Source of the DNA: Streptomyces sp. HD
GTDB taxonomy: Bacteria > Actinomycetota > Actinomycetes > Streptomycetales > Streptomycetaceae
DNA length: 64,000 bases
Assembly (NCBI RefSeq): GCF_028369295.1
Contig: NZ_JAQMYP010000049.1
Coordinates: 1-64,000, forward strand
Direction: 5' to 3'
Below are positions 28,680 through 35,934 of this stretch, piece after piece. How positions within the stretch are numbered: position 1 is the stretch's first letter; each line of letters opens with the position of its first letter. The notes under the pieces are model-generated. The model was not told the DNA's origin, searched no databases, and saw only the letters and a program-made list of their open reading frames with translations. The translations under genes were made by a program, and so were the position numbers.

Positions 28680-29648
28680 ATGTCTTATCCCACGCCGCCG
28701 GGAAGCGGCAACCCATATGGGCAGCCGCCGCCCCCGCAGGGCGGTTGGCAACCGCAATGGCAGGGGGCAGGCCCTGTGCCGCCGCCCACCCCGGCTGCAC
28801 CTCCGGCGGCACCCCCTGGGCCGCCTCCGACCCAGCCGGGGCCGCCGCAGTACGGCGCGTACGCCCCGCCCGGAAGCCCTCTCCCCGGGAACCCCATGCC
28901 CGGCGCGCAAATTCCTCCCTCCAGCGGGGGCGGCACTGCCCGAAAGGTCATCGGCGGTCTGCTCGGCGTGTTCGGCGTGCTCGGCATGCTCGGCGGTGGA
29001 GCCCTGGCGGCTCACGCGTACAGCAACAGCCAGCAGTCGATACCCAACTCTGCCTATGGGCCGACGTTGTGGCGCAACGAGACCACCGAACGGCTCTTCC
29101 CGGCGACGGTCGGCGAACCGTCCAACATGCACGACGCGTCGGACAAGAAGGTCGCGCAGTGGAGCCGTATGGGCATCTCGCAGGAGACCTCGTGCTCCAA
29201 GGCCCTCAGCGGAAAGACCGAGCAAACCGCGGAGCGTCTCGGCTGCGAGGCCGTTCTGCGTGCCACGTACGTCGATCTCACCGGTGAGATGCTCGCCACC
29301 GTCGCGATCATCGTCGTGCCCGAGGGCACTGCCAGCCAGGAGATGGGCGAGTATTTCGACAGCCAGGAGCACGCGGACGTTCCTGACGCGGCCGTGGTGC
29401 CGTTCGCGGTGCCGGGCACGCTCGCAGCGAAGTGGCAGGGGAACAGGCGCAACGGCATGGGCGGAGAAGCCCTGGGAGGCTATGCCGTCGCTGTCACGAC
29501 CGGCGCGGTCAACGGCCGTACGTCGGGCAACCTGCCTGGCGAGTTCGGCGACTACGGCGCGAACGACGAGGACAGGAAGCCCTGGATGGACACGGCGAAC
29601 GCCCTCAGCAAGACCTTCTACATCCATCTCGGGAACCTCGAAAGGTGA
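28680..29648 (+). CDS. Pro-rich single-pass membrane protein, mycosin partner
   Basis: The 322-residue protein has a Pro/Gly/Gln-rich cytoplasmic N-terminus (1-85) and one membrane helix (VIGGLLGVFGVLGMLGGGALAAHAY, about 98-122). The extracytoplasmic domain contains at least two cysteines (ETSCSKAL, RLGCEAVL). It is preceded by GAGAGGGAAG. Its TGA overlaps the mycosin GTG by 4 nt (GTGA), so the two are translationally coupled. It may be a mycosin accessory or inhibitor; no family name is assigned. Confidence 0.7.
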   Translation: MSYPTPPGSGNPYGQPPPPQGGWQPQWQGAGPVPPPTPAAPPAAPPGPPPTQPGPPQYGAYAPPGSPLPGNPMPGAQIPPSSGGGTARKVIGGLLGVFGVLGMLGGGALAAHAYSNSQQSIPNSAYGPTLWRNETTERLFPATVGEPSNMHDASDKKVAQWSRMGISQETSCSKALSGKTEQTAERLGCEAVLRATYVDLTGEMLATVAIIVVPEGTASQEMGEYFDSQEHADVPDAAVVPFAVPGTLAAKWQGNRRNGMGGEALGGYAVAVTTGAVNGRTSGNLPGEFGDYGANDEDRKPWMDTANALSKTFYIHLGNLER

Positions 29649-30853
29649 GTCCCGCAGTGAAGTTCCGGACCATACGCGCAACATCAACCGCGGTCGTCCT
29701 CACCGGGATGCTGTGCACCCTGGCCACCGCGCCGGCGCAGGCGGCCACGCCGGTCGGATGGGAGGGCGCGGCACTCAGCCTCTCTGCGGCCCAGCAGCTG
29801 AGCCAGGGCGACGGAGTGACGGTTGCGGTCCTCGACAGCGGCGTGTACGCGGACCATCCCGCCCTCAAGGGCAAGGTCACCACCGGGCCCGACTTCTTCA
29901 AGGACGGGCTGAAGGCAGGCGACCCGAAGTGGGGGCAGCACGGGACGGCCATGGCCTCGGACGTCCTCAAGGTGGCCCCGAAGGCCAAGATCCTCTCGGT
30001 TCGTGTCATCGATGACAAGCACGAGGAGGAACGCACCCAGGAGGAACTGGAGGAGGCCTTCAGGAAGGGCAACAACCCGATCGCGGACGGCATTAACTAC
30101 GCGGTCCAGAACGGTGCCGACGTGATCTCCATGTCGCTCGGCAGCGACAACCTGTTCAGCTCTTACGACGAGGACGAGGCCGCTGCCCTGGCCTATGCCG
30201 CACGCCGAGGCGTGACGGTGCTCGCCTCGGCCGGCAACGCGGGCGACGTGCTCAACGGGGCCTCGTACCCGGCCGGTTACGCGGGTGTGATCGCCGTCGC
30301 CGCCACACAGCAGAACGGCACGCGCGCCGATTTCTCCTCCGTGCATACCTACAACGACGTGGCCGCGCCCGGTGTCGACATCATCAGCGCGACGAACGCC
30401 GGCGGCTACAGGCAAGGCAACGGCACTTCTCCGGCTTGTGCGCTGGCCGCCGGCGTCGTGGCGCTCATGAAGGCAAAGAACCCGAAGCTGACCCCCGCAC
30501 AGGTCAACAGCGTCCTCACCGCCACCACCCATCGCCCGGCGGGCGGCGGCAGCGCCGTGCTCGGCTACGGCCGGATCAACGCGGCCGCAGCGGTGAAGGC
30601 AGCCGCCTCCCCTCCCGAGGACAAGACAGCTCCGGTGGCGTACAAGGGCAAGGAGCACCTGGCGACTCCGGACGGCACACCGAAGACGACGCACCCGGAG
30701 ATGGATCAGTCCCTGTGGCTGACGGGCCTGATCGCCGCTGGAGTGGGCCTGGCGCTTCTGGCCGGGGGTGTGCTGCTGGCGTTGTCGGGCCGGCGCAAGC
30801 CGACTCCGCAGGCGCCCAGCCTGATGCGGCCTCAGGGGTCTTACCCCGGCTGA
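29645..30853 (+). CDS. mycP: Mycosin, ESX-associated subtilisin-like protease (third copy)
   Basis: The 402-residue S8 protease has a signal peptide ending near APAQAA. Catalytic residues are VLDSGVY (D64), GQHGTAMAS (H99), SAGNAG (N198) and GTSPACA (S262). A C-terminal membrane helix (LTGLIAAGVGLALLAGGVLLAL) anchors it. GTG 29645 overlaps the preceding stop; GTG 29657 is an alternative with AAAGG 11 nt upstream. The catalytic Ser motif is followed by Cys-Ala rather than Ala-Pro, a mild departure from the usual GTSxAAP. A strong hairpin follows the gene. Confidence 0.92.
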   Translation: MSPAVKFRTIRATSTAVVLTGMLCTLATAPAQAATPVGWEGAALSLSAAQQLSQGDGVTVAVLDSGVYADHPALKGKVTTGPDFFKDGLKAGDPKWGQHGTAMASDVLKVAPKAKILSVRVIDDKHEEERTQEELEEAFRKGNNPIADGINYAVQNGADVISMSLGSDNLFSSYDEDEAAALAYAARRGVTVLASAGNAGDVLNGASYPAGYAGVIAVAATQQNGTRADFSSVHTYNDVAAPGVDIISATNAGGYRQGNGTSPACALAAGVVALMKAKNPKLTPAQVNSVLTATTHRPAGGGSAVLGYGRINAAAAVKAAASPPEDKTAPVAYKGKEHLATPDGTPKTTHPEMDQSLWLTGLIAAGVGLALLAGGVLLALSGRRKPTPQAPSLMRPQGSYPG

Positions 30854-30874
30854 GTCCCGCCGCCCTACGACAAA

Positions 30875-30914
30875 AGCTCTCGTTGCCAGGCGCCACATCC
30901 TGGCAACGAGAGCT
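30875..30914. terminator. Perfect 16-bp hairpin after third mycosin
   Basis: Positions 30875-30890 pair perfectly with 30899-30914 around an 8-nt loop. It lies 22 nt past the mycosin stop and faces the convergent gene ending at 31005, so it likely terminates the mycosin transcript and perhaps both. Confidence 0.8.
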
Positions 30915-31004
30915 CTCTCCGTACGTCAGGGACGCGAGGCGACCAGCGTCAGCGTGCCGCGTCCATTCGGCGATCAGCGTTGCCTGGACGGGGCGGGCCC
31001 TCCG

Positions 31005-31586
31005 TCACGCGAAGAGCCTCACCAGCAGGCTGGTGATGAGGCCGATCACGGCCACCACGGACGTGATGAGGTAAGGGCGGGCCCGGCGTCGGCTCCACGG
31101 ATACGAGGAGGAGAGGCCGGTGATGGCGGCCAGTACGCCCATCGACAGGGGCATCAAGCCACCGAAGAACCAAGCGCACCCGGTGGCGATCGCGCCGACC
31201 CAGCCATGGTCCAGCTTGTAGGTGGTGTCGCCGGTCTTGATGGCCTCGATGACGTAGCCGCGCTGGTGCAGGTCGCTCTTGAGCTCGGCGTTGAGGTCCT
31301 TGACCGAGCCGTCGTTGGACGTGAAAGTGCCGTAGCACCACCTGGTCTTGGTCTTCTTCCGGGAGCTGCTCGACGTGCTCGATCGGTACTTGTAGTCGAC
31401 CGTGCACGTGTCGACCGTGAGCTTGCCCGGGGTGGACGTGGCGTAGGTGTAGGGGCCGAGGTAGGCGCCGAGGGCCATGAGGACGACGCCTACGAGGATC
31501 AGGCCTGCGCCGATGAGGCGGTACAGGCTCGAACGGTCGCCCGCTGCGGCGGTGTTCGGCGCGGGGTTCCCGTGTACTTGGGTCAT
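31005..31586 (-). CDS. Two-ended membrane protein, member of a four-paralogue set
   Basis: The 193-residue protein has a membrane segment near 25-47 (LIGAGLILVGVVLMALGAYLG). A soluble loop contains GKLTVDTCTVDY and RWCYGTFTSNDGS. C-terminal membrane segments follow near 130-150 and 170-190. The pattern G-x-L-T-V/I-x-x-C ... C-x-G-T-F ... then two helices recurs at 31617-32198, 37700-38293 and 56740-57396. GAGGAACCCTCA precedes the ATG. It resembles DUF3592-type proteins in layout. Function unknown. Confidence 0.7.
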   Translation of the reverse strand: MTQVHGNPAPNTAAAGDRSSLYRLIGAGLILVGVVLMALGAYLGPYTYATSTPGKLTVDTCTVDYKYRSSTSSSSRKKTKTRWCYGTFTSNDGSVKDLNAELKSDLHQRGYVIEAIKTGDTTYKLDHGWVGAIATGCAWFFGGLMPLSMGVLAAITGLSSSYPWSRRRARPYLITSVVAVIGLITSLLVRLFA

Positions 31587-31616
31587 TGAGGGTTCCTCAG
31601 AGTGGGGATACGGATG

Positions 31617-32198
31617 TCACAGGACGAGGGCGCAGACGAGCGCCCCCAGGGCGCCCAGCGTGAAGAGGCCGCCCAGGACGGGGCCGGTGACGGTTCGGGC
31701 CGGCAGGCGCTGCCAAGAGGCCCCCGGGCCGGGGCCGTTGCGGGCGCCGAAGCCGGTGAGCAGGCAGTAGATGCCGAAGGCCAGCAGCGAGAGGCAGAAC
31801 GCGAGGATCGCGGCGTCGTCTCCGGGGTCCCGGTCCTGCGGTTGCTCGAAGGTGTCGTCCACCTGAATCACCGGGATTTTCGCCCCGGTTTCAAAACGCG
31901 ACGAGGTTTCCACCACCACGTCTTCGTACGTGGCTTTACTGTCGTCCGCGCGCCAGTTTCCGGTGCAGCTGAACTTGAGTTCGGTGGAACGCCTGTGTGT
32001 GCCGTAGTGGGTCTTCGTGTGTGTCTCGCATGAAGAAATGGTGAGGGTTCCTTCGGTGCCCTCACCGGCGAGTTCACTGCGCAGTTCCGGAATGGTCACC
32101 GCGGCGACGACCGTGGCCACGAGAAGCAGCCCCAGGCCGAGGAGTCTTCCCATCCACAGACTTCTCGCGCTGCCGGAATGTGGCTGTGTTGTGACCAC
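31617..32198 (-). CDS. Two-ended membrane protein, second of the paralogue set
   Basis: The 193-residue protein shows an N-terminal membrane helix (GRLLGLGLLLVATVVAAVTI) and an outer loop with GTLTISSCETHTK and KFSCTGNWRADDS. Two C-terminal helices follow (AILAFCLSLLAFGIYCLLTGF and GPVLGGLFTLGALGALVCALVL). GTG 32198 is chosen with AAGGGG 9 nt upstream; ATG at residue 16 is possible. It is tandem to the similar gene at 31005-31586, so they probably arose by duplication. It is divergent from the WXG100-like gene at 32328. Confidence 0.7.
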   Translation of the reverse strand: MVTTQPHSGSARSLWMGRLLGLGLLLVATVVAAVTIPELRSELAGEGTEGTLTISSCETHTKTHYGTHRRSTELKFSCTGNWRADDSKATYEDVVVETSSRFETGAKIPVIQVDDTFEQPQDRDPGDDAAILAFCLSLLAFGIYCLLTGFGARNGPGPGASWQRLPARTVTGPVLGGLFTLGALGALVCALVL

Positions 32199-32327
32199 TT
32201 TTGGTGTCCCCTTGAATGACTTGACGATCTCTTGACTTACGGGCTTGGCGGGGCAGTGCGCGAGGAGTCTAAGGTATCGGTCTGTCGTCCAATATGAACT
32301 ACGGCAAGGGGAGTCCGGGGGAGAGCC

Positions 32328-32654
32328 ATGGAGTTCGACACCTTTAACGTGGAGACGGATGTACTCCGGCGGCAGGGAGGGAAGTTCGTCGACCTCGGCG
32401 GCGATTTCTCCACCGCGTCCAAGCGGCTTCAGGACGCCCTCGAAGCGCTGGGAGAGCCGTGGGCGGACGCGGACTTCGGGGAGATCTTCGGTCAGGTCTA
32501 CACGCCGATTCGCGACGGAATCTTCACATCGATGGACAGTCTTGCGGAACGACTGCAGAAGGTCGGGCACAACCTGCAGGACATGGCGCGCAACTACGAC
32601 GCGGCGGAAACTTCGAACAGCGGCCAGATGGACGGGCTCACCGGCCAATTCTGA
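32328..32654 (+). CDS. WXG100-like protein paired with CpnT-like carrier
   Basis: The 108-residue helical protein carries GEPWADADFGEIFGQVY at the turn position, a W-x-x variant of the WXG motif. Its second helix is long (SLAERLQKVGHNLQDMARNYDAAE). The protein at 62271-62675 is a clear paralogue (PW-x-DDD-x-GE-x-FG-x-VY, then RDG, SM and SLAER). It sits 40 bp upstream of a gene for a WXG100-like/CpnT-type N-terminal domain, so it probably dimerises with that protein for ESX export. Confidence 0.75.
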   Translation: MEFDTFNVETDVLRRQGGKFVDLGGDFSTASKRLQDALEALGEPWADADFGEIFGQVYTPIRDGIFTSMDSLAERLQKVGHNLQDMARNYDAAETSNSGQMDGLTGQF

Positions 32655-32694
32655 ATTTGCCGGTCAACTCTAATTAAATTCGGGGGATATTGGC

Positions 32695-33888
32695 ATGTCG
32701 CTCACACTGCCCGGTGAGCTTGTCTGGGTGCTCGACCTCCTCGGCTACACCTGGCCCGAGGTGGACGAAGAAGCACTGCACAAGGTCGCGGAGACCTGGC
32801 GGGCTTTCGGCGAGGAACTCGAAGACATCCAGAGGGACGGCGAGGGCCTCGCCCGCACCATCGTCTCCCACAACTTCGGTACCGCTATCGAAGGTTTCAG
32901 CAAGGAGTGGGGCGCCTATACCGGCGCCAACGGCGAGGACAGCTATCTGCCCGACGCGAAGACCGCGTGCGAAGTGATTGCCTTCGCATTCGACGCGGCC
33001 GCCGTCGCGGTACTCACCGCGAAAATCGCCGTCATCGTCCAACTCATCGCCCTGGCCATCGAGATCATCGCCGCGCAGGCGGCGGCACCCTTCACCTTCG
33101 GACTCTCCGAGGTCGGCGCGCTGGGCGCGACACAGGCCACCCGGCTGATCGTCCGGGAGCTGCTCGACAGGCTCAAGAAGGAGGTCATGGAGGCGGTCAC
33201 CAAGGCCATGGAGCACGCCACCATGGACGCCCTCAAGAAGGTCGCCAAGGAGCAGCTGGAGAAGATCACCAAGGAGAAGGTCAAGCAGTTCGCCAAGGAC
33301 CAACTCAAGGAGCAGGGCAAGCAGTTCGTCCAGGAGAAGGTGGTCGACGCGGCCAAGGAGAAGGCCACGGAAGCCGCCGTCGGGATGGCGCAGAACATCG
33401 GCCAGCAGAGCATCGAGACCTACTTCGACGCGCGCTCAGGCGTCGACCTCGGCGAGACGGCCGACGTCGCCAAGAAGGCGGCCGGCGAGTATGTGGACGG
33501 CCTCAAGAACGAGGTCACCGGCGGCGAGGGGTCGACCCTCGCCGACTATGTCGACCCCGCCACGCATGTGAACAACGCCGTCGACACCGCGACGGAGCGG
33601 GTCACCGGGGCGGCCGGGGACCGTGTGCAGCAGGGCGTCGACGCGGTGTCCGGACACGGTGCGGGCGCCGCTCACTCGTCCCAGTCGGCCCAGGCATCCG
33701 AGTCGTCCCAGGCATCCGACGGGGGCACCGACACCGCCGCCGCGGCGAGTTCCGGCTCCTCGAACAGCACGCAGAACACCACGCCTGCGGCCGGCAGAAC
33801 CACAGCCGCCGCCCCCTCCACTGCGGGCTCCCGCTCCTCGAACACCTCGGGGAACGCGCAGGATTGGGCTCGCAGCGAGTTCGGATGA
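32695..33888 (+). CDS. CpnT-like WXG100-domain protein without recognisable toxin
   Basis: The 397-residue protein has an N-terminal domain shared with the giant toxin at 50098-54660. Both have LPxELxWVLxxLGYxWP near the start and AAPFTFGLSEV-x-x-LGATQ-TRLIVR at about 125-155. Here the second domain is a long Lys/Glu helix (about 160-235) instead of a stalk. The C-terminus is Ser/Ala/Thr-rich and ends QDWARSEFG. No nuclease, deaminase or protease motif was seen, so it may be a toxinless carrier, a partner or a decayed toxin. The stop overlaps a 21-codon frame. Confidence 0.8.
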   Translation: MSLTLPGELVWVLDLLGYTWPEVDEEALHKVAETWRAFGEELEDIQRDGEGLARTIVSHNFGTAIEGFSKEWGAYTGANGEDSYLPDAKTACEVIAFAFDAAAVAVLTAKIAVIVQLIALAIEIIAAQAAAPFTFGLSEVGALGATQATRLIVRELLDRLKKEVMEAVTKAMEHATMDALKKVAKEQLEKITKEKVKQFAKDQLKEQGKQFVQEKVVDAAKEKATEAAVGMAQNIGQQSIETYFDARSGVDLGETADVAKKAAGEYVDGLKNEVTGGEGSTLADYVDPATHVNNAVDTATERVTGAAGDRVQQGVDAVSGHGAGAAHSSQSAQASESSQASDGGTDTAAAASSGSSNSTQNTTPAAGRTTAAAPSTAGSRSSNTSGNAQDWARSEFG

Positions 33889-33950
33889 CGAACCCGCCAC
33901 ATACGGAATCGACAGGCAGCAGCCACAGGAAGGATGTGCCGGACCCATGA
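33885..33950 (+). CDS. 21-codon bridging frame, possible coupling ORF
   Basis: ATG 33885 overlaps the upstream stop (ATGA) and its own TGA (33948-33950) overlaps the downstream ATG 33947 (ATGA). The peptide would be about 21 residues (MTNPPHTESTGSSHRKDVPDP). It could pass ribosomes from one gene to the next, because ATG 33947 lacks a well-spaced ribosome site. The peptide itself may be irrelevant. Confidence 0.4.
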   Translation: MTNPPHTESTGSSHRKDVPDP

Positions 33951-34336
33951 CCGCGGACCGGGAGATCCAGGACGAGGAACTCATGGGCGTCGCCCAGGAC
34001 CCCGAGCAGGCCCTGCGGCTGCACCGCTCCCTGCGCACCATCGCCGACACGACGTCGCTCGACCCGGCCCTGCGCGACATGGCCCGTTCGGTGCTGAGCG
34101 GGCACGTCGACGTCAAGGACGCCTTCCAGGACCCGCGTTACGCCGAGGCCGTCTACCAGCGGATGCACGAGATCCGCCGTGCGGCCGACGACCAGACGTA
34201 CGCCGAACGCCAGCAGTCCAAGGTCCGGTTCGCGGAGTGGGACGCACGGCAGCAGGAGGAACTGGACCGCGCACGTGCCGAGCGGGACGCGCCCGCGCAC
34301 GACTCCGGCCGGGAAGGGCGGCGGGGTCAGCGCTGA
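33947..34336 (+). CDS. Small helical protein, paralogue of 57543-57971
   Basis: The 129-residue soluble protein begins with an acidic helix (MTADREIQDEELMGV). It contains LHRSLRTIADTTSLDPALRDMARSVLSGHVDVKDAFQDP and ends in a charged Arg/Glu/Asp tail. The middle segment aligns with LNSALRRLSETEG...AAKRLLSGRLALRDALDDP of the protein at 57543-57971. No named family is recognised. It follows the CpnT-like carrier, so a chaperone or accessory role for ESX cargo is conceivable. Confidence 0.7.
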   Translation: MTADREIQDEELMGVAQDPEQALRLHRSLRTIADTTSLDPALRDMARSVLSGHVDVKDAFQDPRYAEAVYQRMHEIRRAADDQTYAERQQSKVRFAEWDARQQEELDRARAERDAPAHDSGREGRRGQR

Positions 34337-34487
34337 GGCGTCGTGGCGGGCGGCCGCCCTCGCCCTCCATCTCTGTCGCGAGGCTCAGCGCGTACGTTCC
34401 CGGTCGTTGCCCCTTGCGATCCGGAATGCACACCCAGGGGAAGCACCCGCTGCCATGGGAGAGCACCCGCCGCGAGGCCCGGGGCGG

Positions 34488-34537
34488 CCAGTGTGTACGA
34501 CAGTGGCGGACCGGACCAGTGTGTACGACAGTGGCGG
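34488..34537 (+). repeat. 22-bp direct repeat, two copies
   Basis: Identical 22-bp copies lie at 34488-34509 and 34516-34537, both containing GTGTGTACGACAGTGGC, with centres 28 bp apart. They are 74 bp upstream of the leaderless start at 34611 and could be tandem regulator sites. Confidence 0.7.
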
Positions 34538-34597
34538 TGTTTATGGGCGGAGTGCATGGAACGTCTGAGCGCCCCCGTCGTGTCGGGTGCCGACCGC

Positions 34598-34611
34598 TAG
34601 GCTCCGCTTCA
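34598..34611 (+). promoter_or_regulatory. Leaderless -10 element
   Basis: TAGGCT (34598-34603) ends 7 nt before ATG 34611, so transcription would begin at or next to the start codon. There is no ribosome site. The paralogue at 55552 has the same arrangement. Confidence 0.55.
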
Positions 34612-35012
34612 TGACCACGCATGGCGATGAGACGGCGGCGAACAGGCCGGGCGGGACAGGCGGTCAGCCGCTCTCCTCCGGCTCCGGGGTGAGCGCGGAC
34701 GAGTTGCGGGCGCAGTTCCAGGAACAGGGGCGACCGGGGCTCGCGGAGAGCAGGCGGCGCGATCTGCGGCAGGCGCGTTGGACGTACGCCGCACTTGCCG
34801 GGCTGGTCGCCGTCGTCTGCCTTGTCCTCATCGTCGTACGACTCGCCCAGGGCGACGCGGCGGGGGTCTGGGTCGCCACGTATGCCGTGGGTGTGGCTCT
34901 GGGCGGGTGGGGTTTTGTGCTCGCGAGGATCGGCCACACCCGTTGGGCGATGATGGTCACCTGTATCGGGGCGGCGTTGGCGGGGCTCGGCGACAGTCCG
35001 GCGTTCCGCTGA
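34611..35012 (+). CDS. Small two-helix membrane protein, paralogue of 55552-55947
   Basis: The 133-residue protein starts MTTHGDE and has a Gly/Ser-rich cytoplasmic segment. Next come ELRAQFQEQGRPGLAESRRRDLRQARW, a membrane helix (LAGLVAVVCLVLIVVRL), a second hydrophobic span, and RIGHTRWAMMVTCIGAALAGLGDSPAF. The same order occurs in the protein at 55552-55947. ATG 34611 is supported by the leaderless -10 element. Function unknown. Confidence 0.7.
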   Translation: MTTHGDETAANRPGGTGGQPLSSGSGVSADELRAQFQEQGRPGLAESRRRDLRQARWTYAALAGLVAVVCLVLIVVRLAQGDAAGVWVATYAVGVALGGWGFVLARIGHTRWAMMVTCIGAALAGLGDSPAFR

Positions 35013-35080
35013 AGGCGGTTCGGGCCGGGGAGGTGCCCCGTCGTCGACATTCAAGTGAAGCCGACTGGGGTCAGGCTGCC

Positions 35081-35108
35081 GACCGGGGACCAGGCGGTGG
35101 TCCGGGTC
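35081..35108. terminator. Hairpin between convergent genes
   Basis: GACC (35081-35084) with GGTC (35105-35108) and GGACCA (35087-35092) with TGGTCC (35098-35103) form a nested stem. It lies between genes ending at 35012 (+) and 35125 (-). Confidence 0.4.
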
Positions 35109-35124
35109 GGCGCCTGACCAGCGA

Positions 35125-35838
35125 TCACCTCTGACGGCGCCTGTTTCCGATGAGGTAGGCGAGCCCCCAGGCGGTGACCGCGGCCAGCACGAGCCCGAGC
35201 GGGGAGAACCAGTCGACTCCGCCGCCGATTTCGTCGTTCCACCACGCCTTGGCGGGGATGAAGGGGTCGGCCTCCATCATGTCACCGATGGCAGCGGGCG
35301 ATTGGGCGTCGGCGATGACGAGCGGGAAAGCGTTGGTGTAGCCGAAGAAGGCGCCGAGCGCGGCGATCACGGCTCCCCAGATCCAGGCGCCATGGTTACG
35401 GTGACCCACCGCACCGATCAAGGCGCCGACGACCGCTCCGTTGATCAAGGCGTGGCCCAAGTACATGGTGTTGGCCACGGTGATGGTCTGGTCCTTGTAC
35501 GTGAGCAGGATGAGGCCGCTGTAGAGCATCGAGATGATGAGCGAGACGAAGAGCGCGAGGAAGACCGCGCCGACCGGATGGCCGCTCGCGTTCGGCTGGT
35601 GCCCGTAGGGCATCCCCTGGAACGGCGGTGCGGGATACATCGGCTGCATCGGCGGCTGGCCCGGGGCAGGCATCGGTGGCTGGCCTGGAACAGGCGGCTG
35701 CCCAGAGGCATGCGACGCCGGTCCGAAGCCCGGCGGCTGCTGCGGCGGGGTCGGCTGGTTGTACGGGTTGTAGGCGTTCGGCGGTTGCTGTGGCGGCTGC
35801 GGGGGTTGCTGGGGCGGTTGGAAGGGCGGCTGACTCAT
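35125..35838 (-). CDS. Pro-rich multi-pass membrane protein
   Basis: The 237-residue protein has a cytoplasmic Pro/Gln-rich N-terminus (MSQPPFQPPQQPPQ..., 1-85). Four hydrophobic segments follow (AVFLALFVSLIISMLYSGLILL, LINGAVVGALIGAVG, WIWGAVIAALGAFFGY and FSPLGLVLAAVTAWGLAYLIG). A short outer loop contains MMEADPFIPAKAWWND. GTGGGAAATCG precedes ATG 35838. The Pro-rich tail plus membrane body recurs in several proteins here. Function unknown. Confidence 0.7.
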   Translation of the reverse strand: MSQPPFQPPQQPPQPPQQPPNAYNPYNQPTPPQQPPGFGPASHASGQPPVPGQPPMPAPGQPPMQPMYPAPPFQGMPYGHQPNASGHPVGAVFLALFVSLIISMLYSGLILLTYKDQTITVANTMYLGHALINGAVVGALIGAVGHRNHGAWIWGAVIAALGAFFGYTNAFPLVIADAQSPAAIGDMMEADPFIPAKAWWNDEIGGGVDWFSPLGLVLAAVTAWGLAYLIGNRRRQR

Positions 35839-35934
35839 CGATTTCCCACTGAGTGAATTGATAGGAACAGCAAGTTATCAGTGAGATCAGGAGGGGCTCG
35901 TCGGAGTCGGAGCGGGCTGCGTGAAGGGCGCCTG

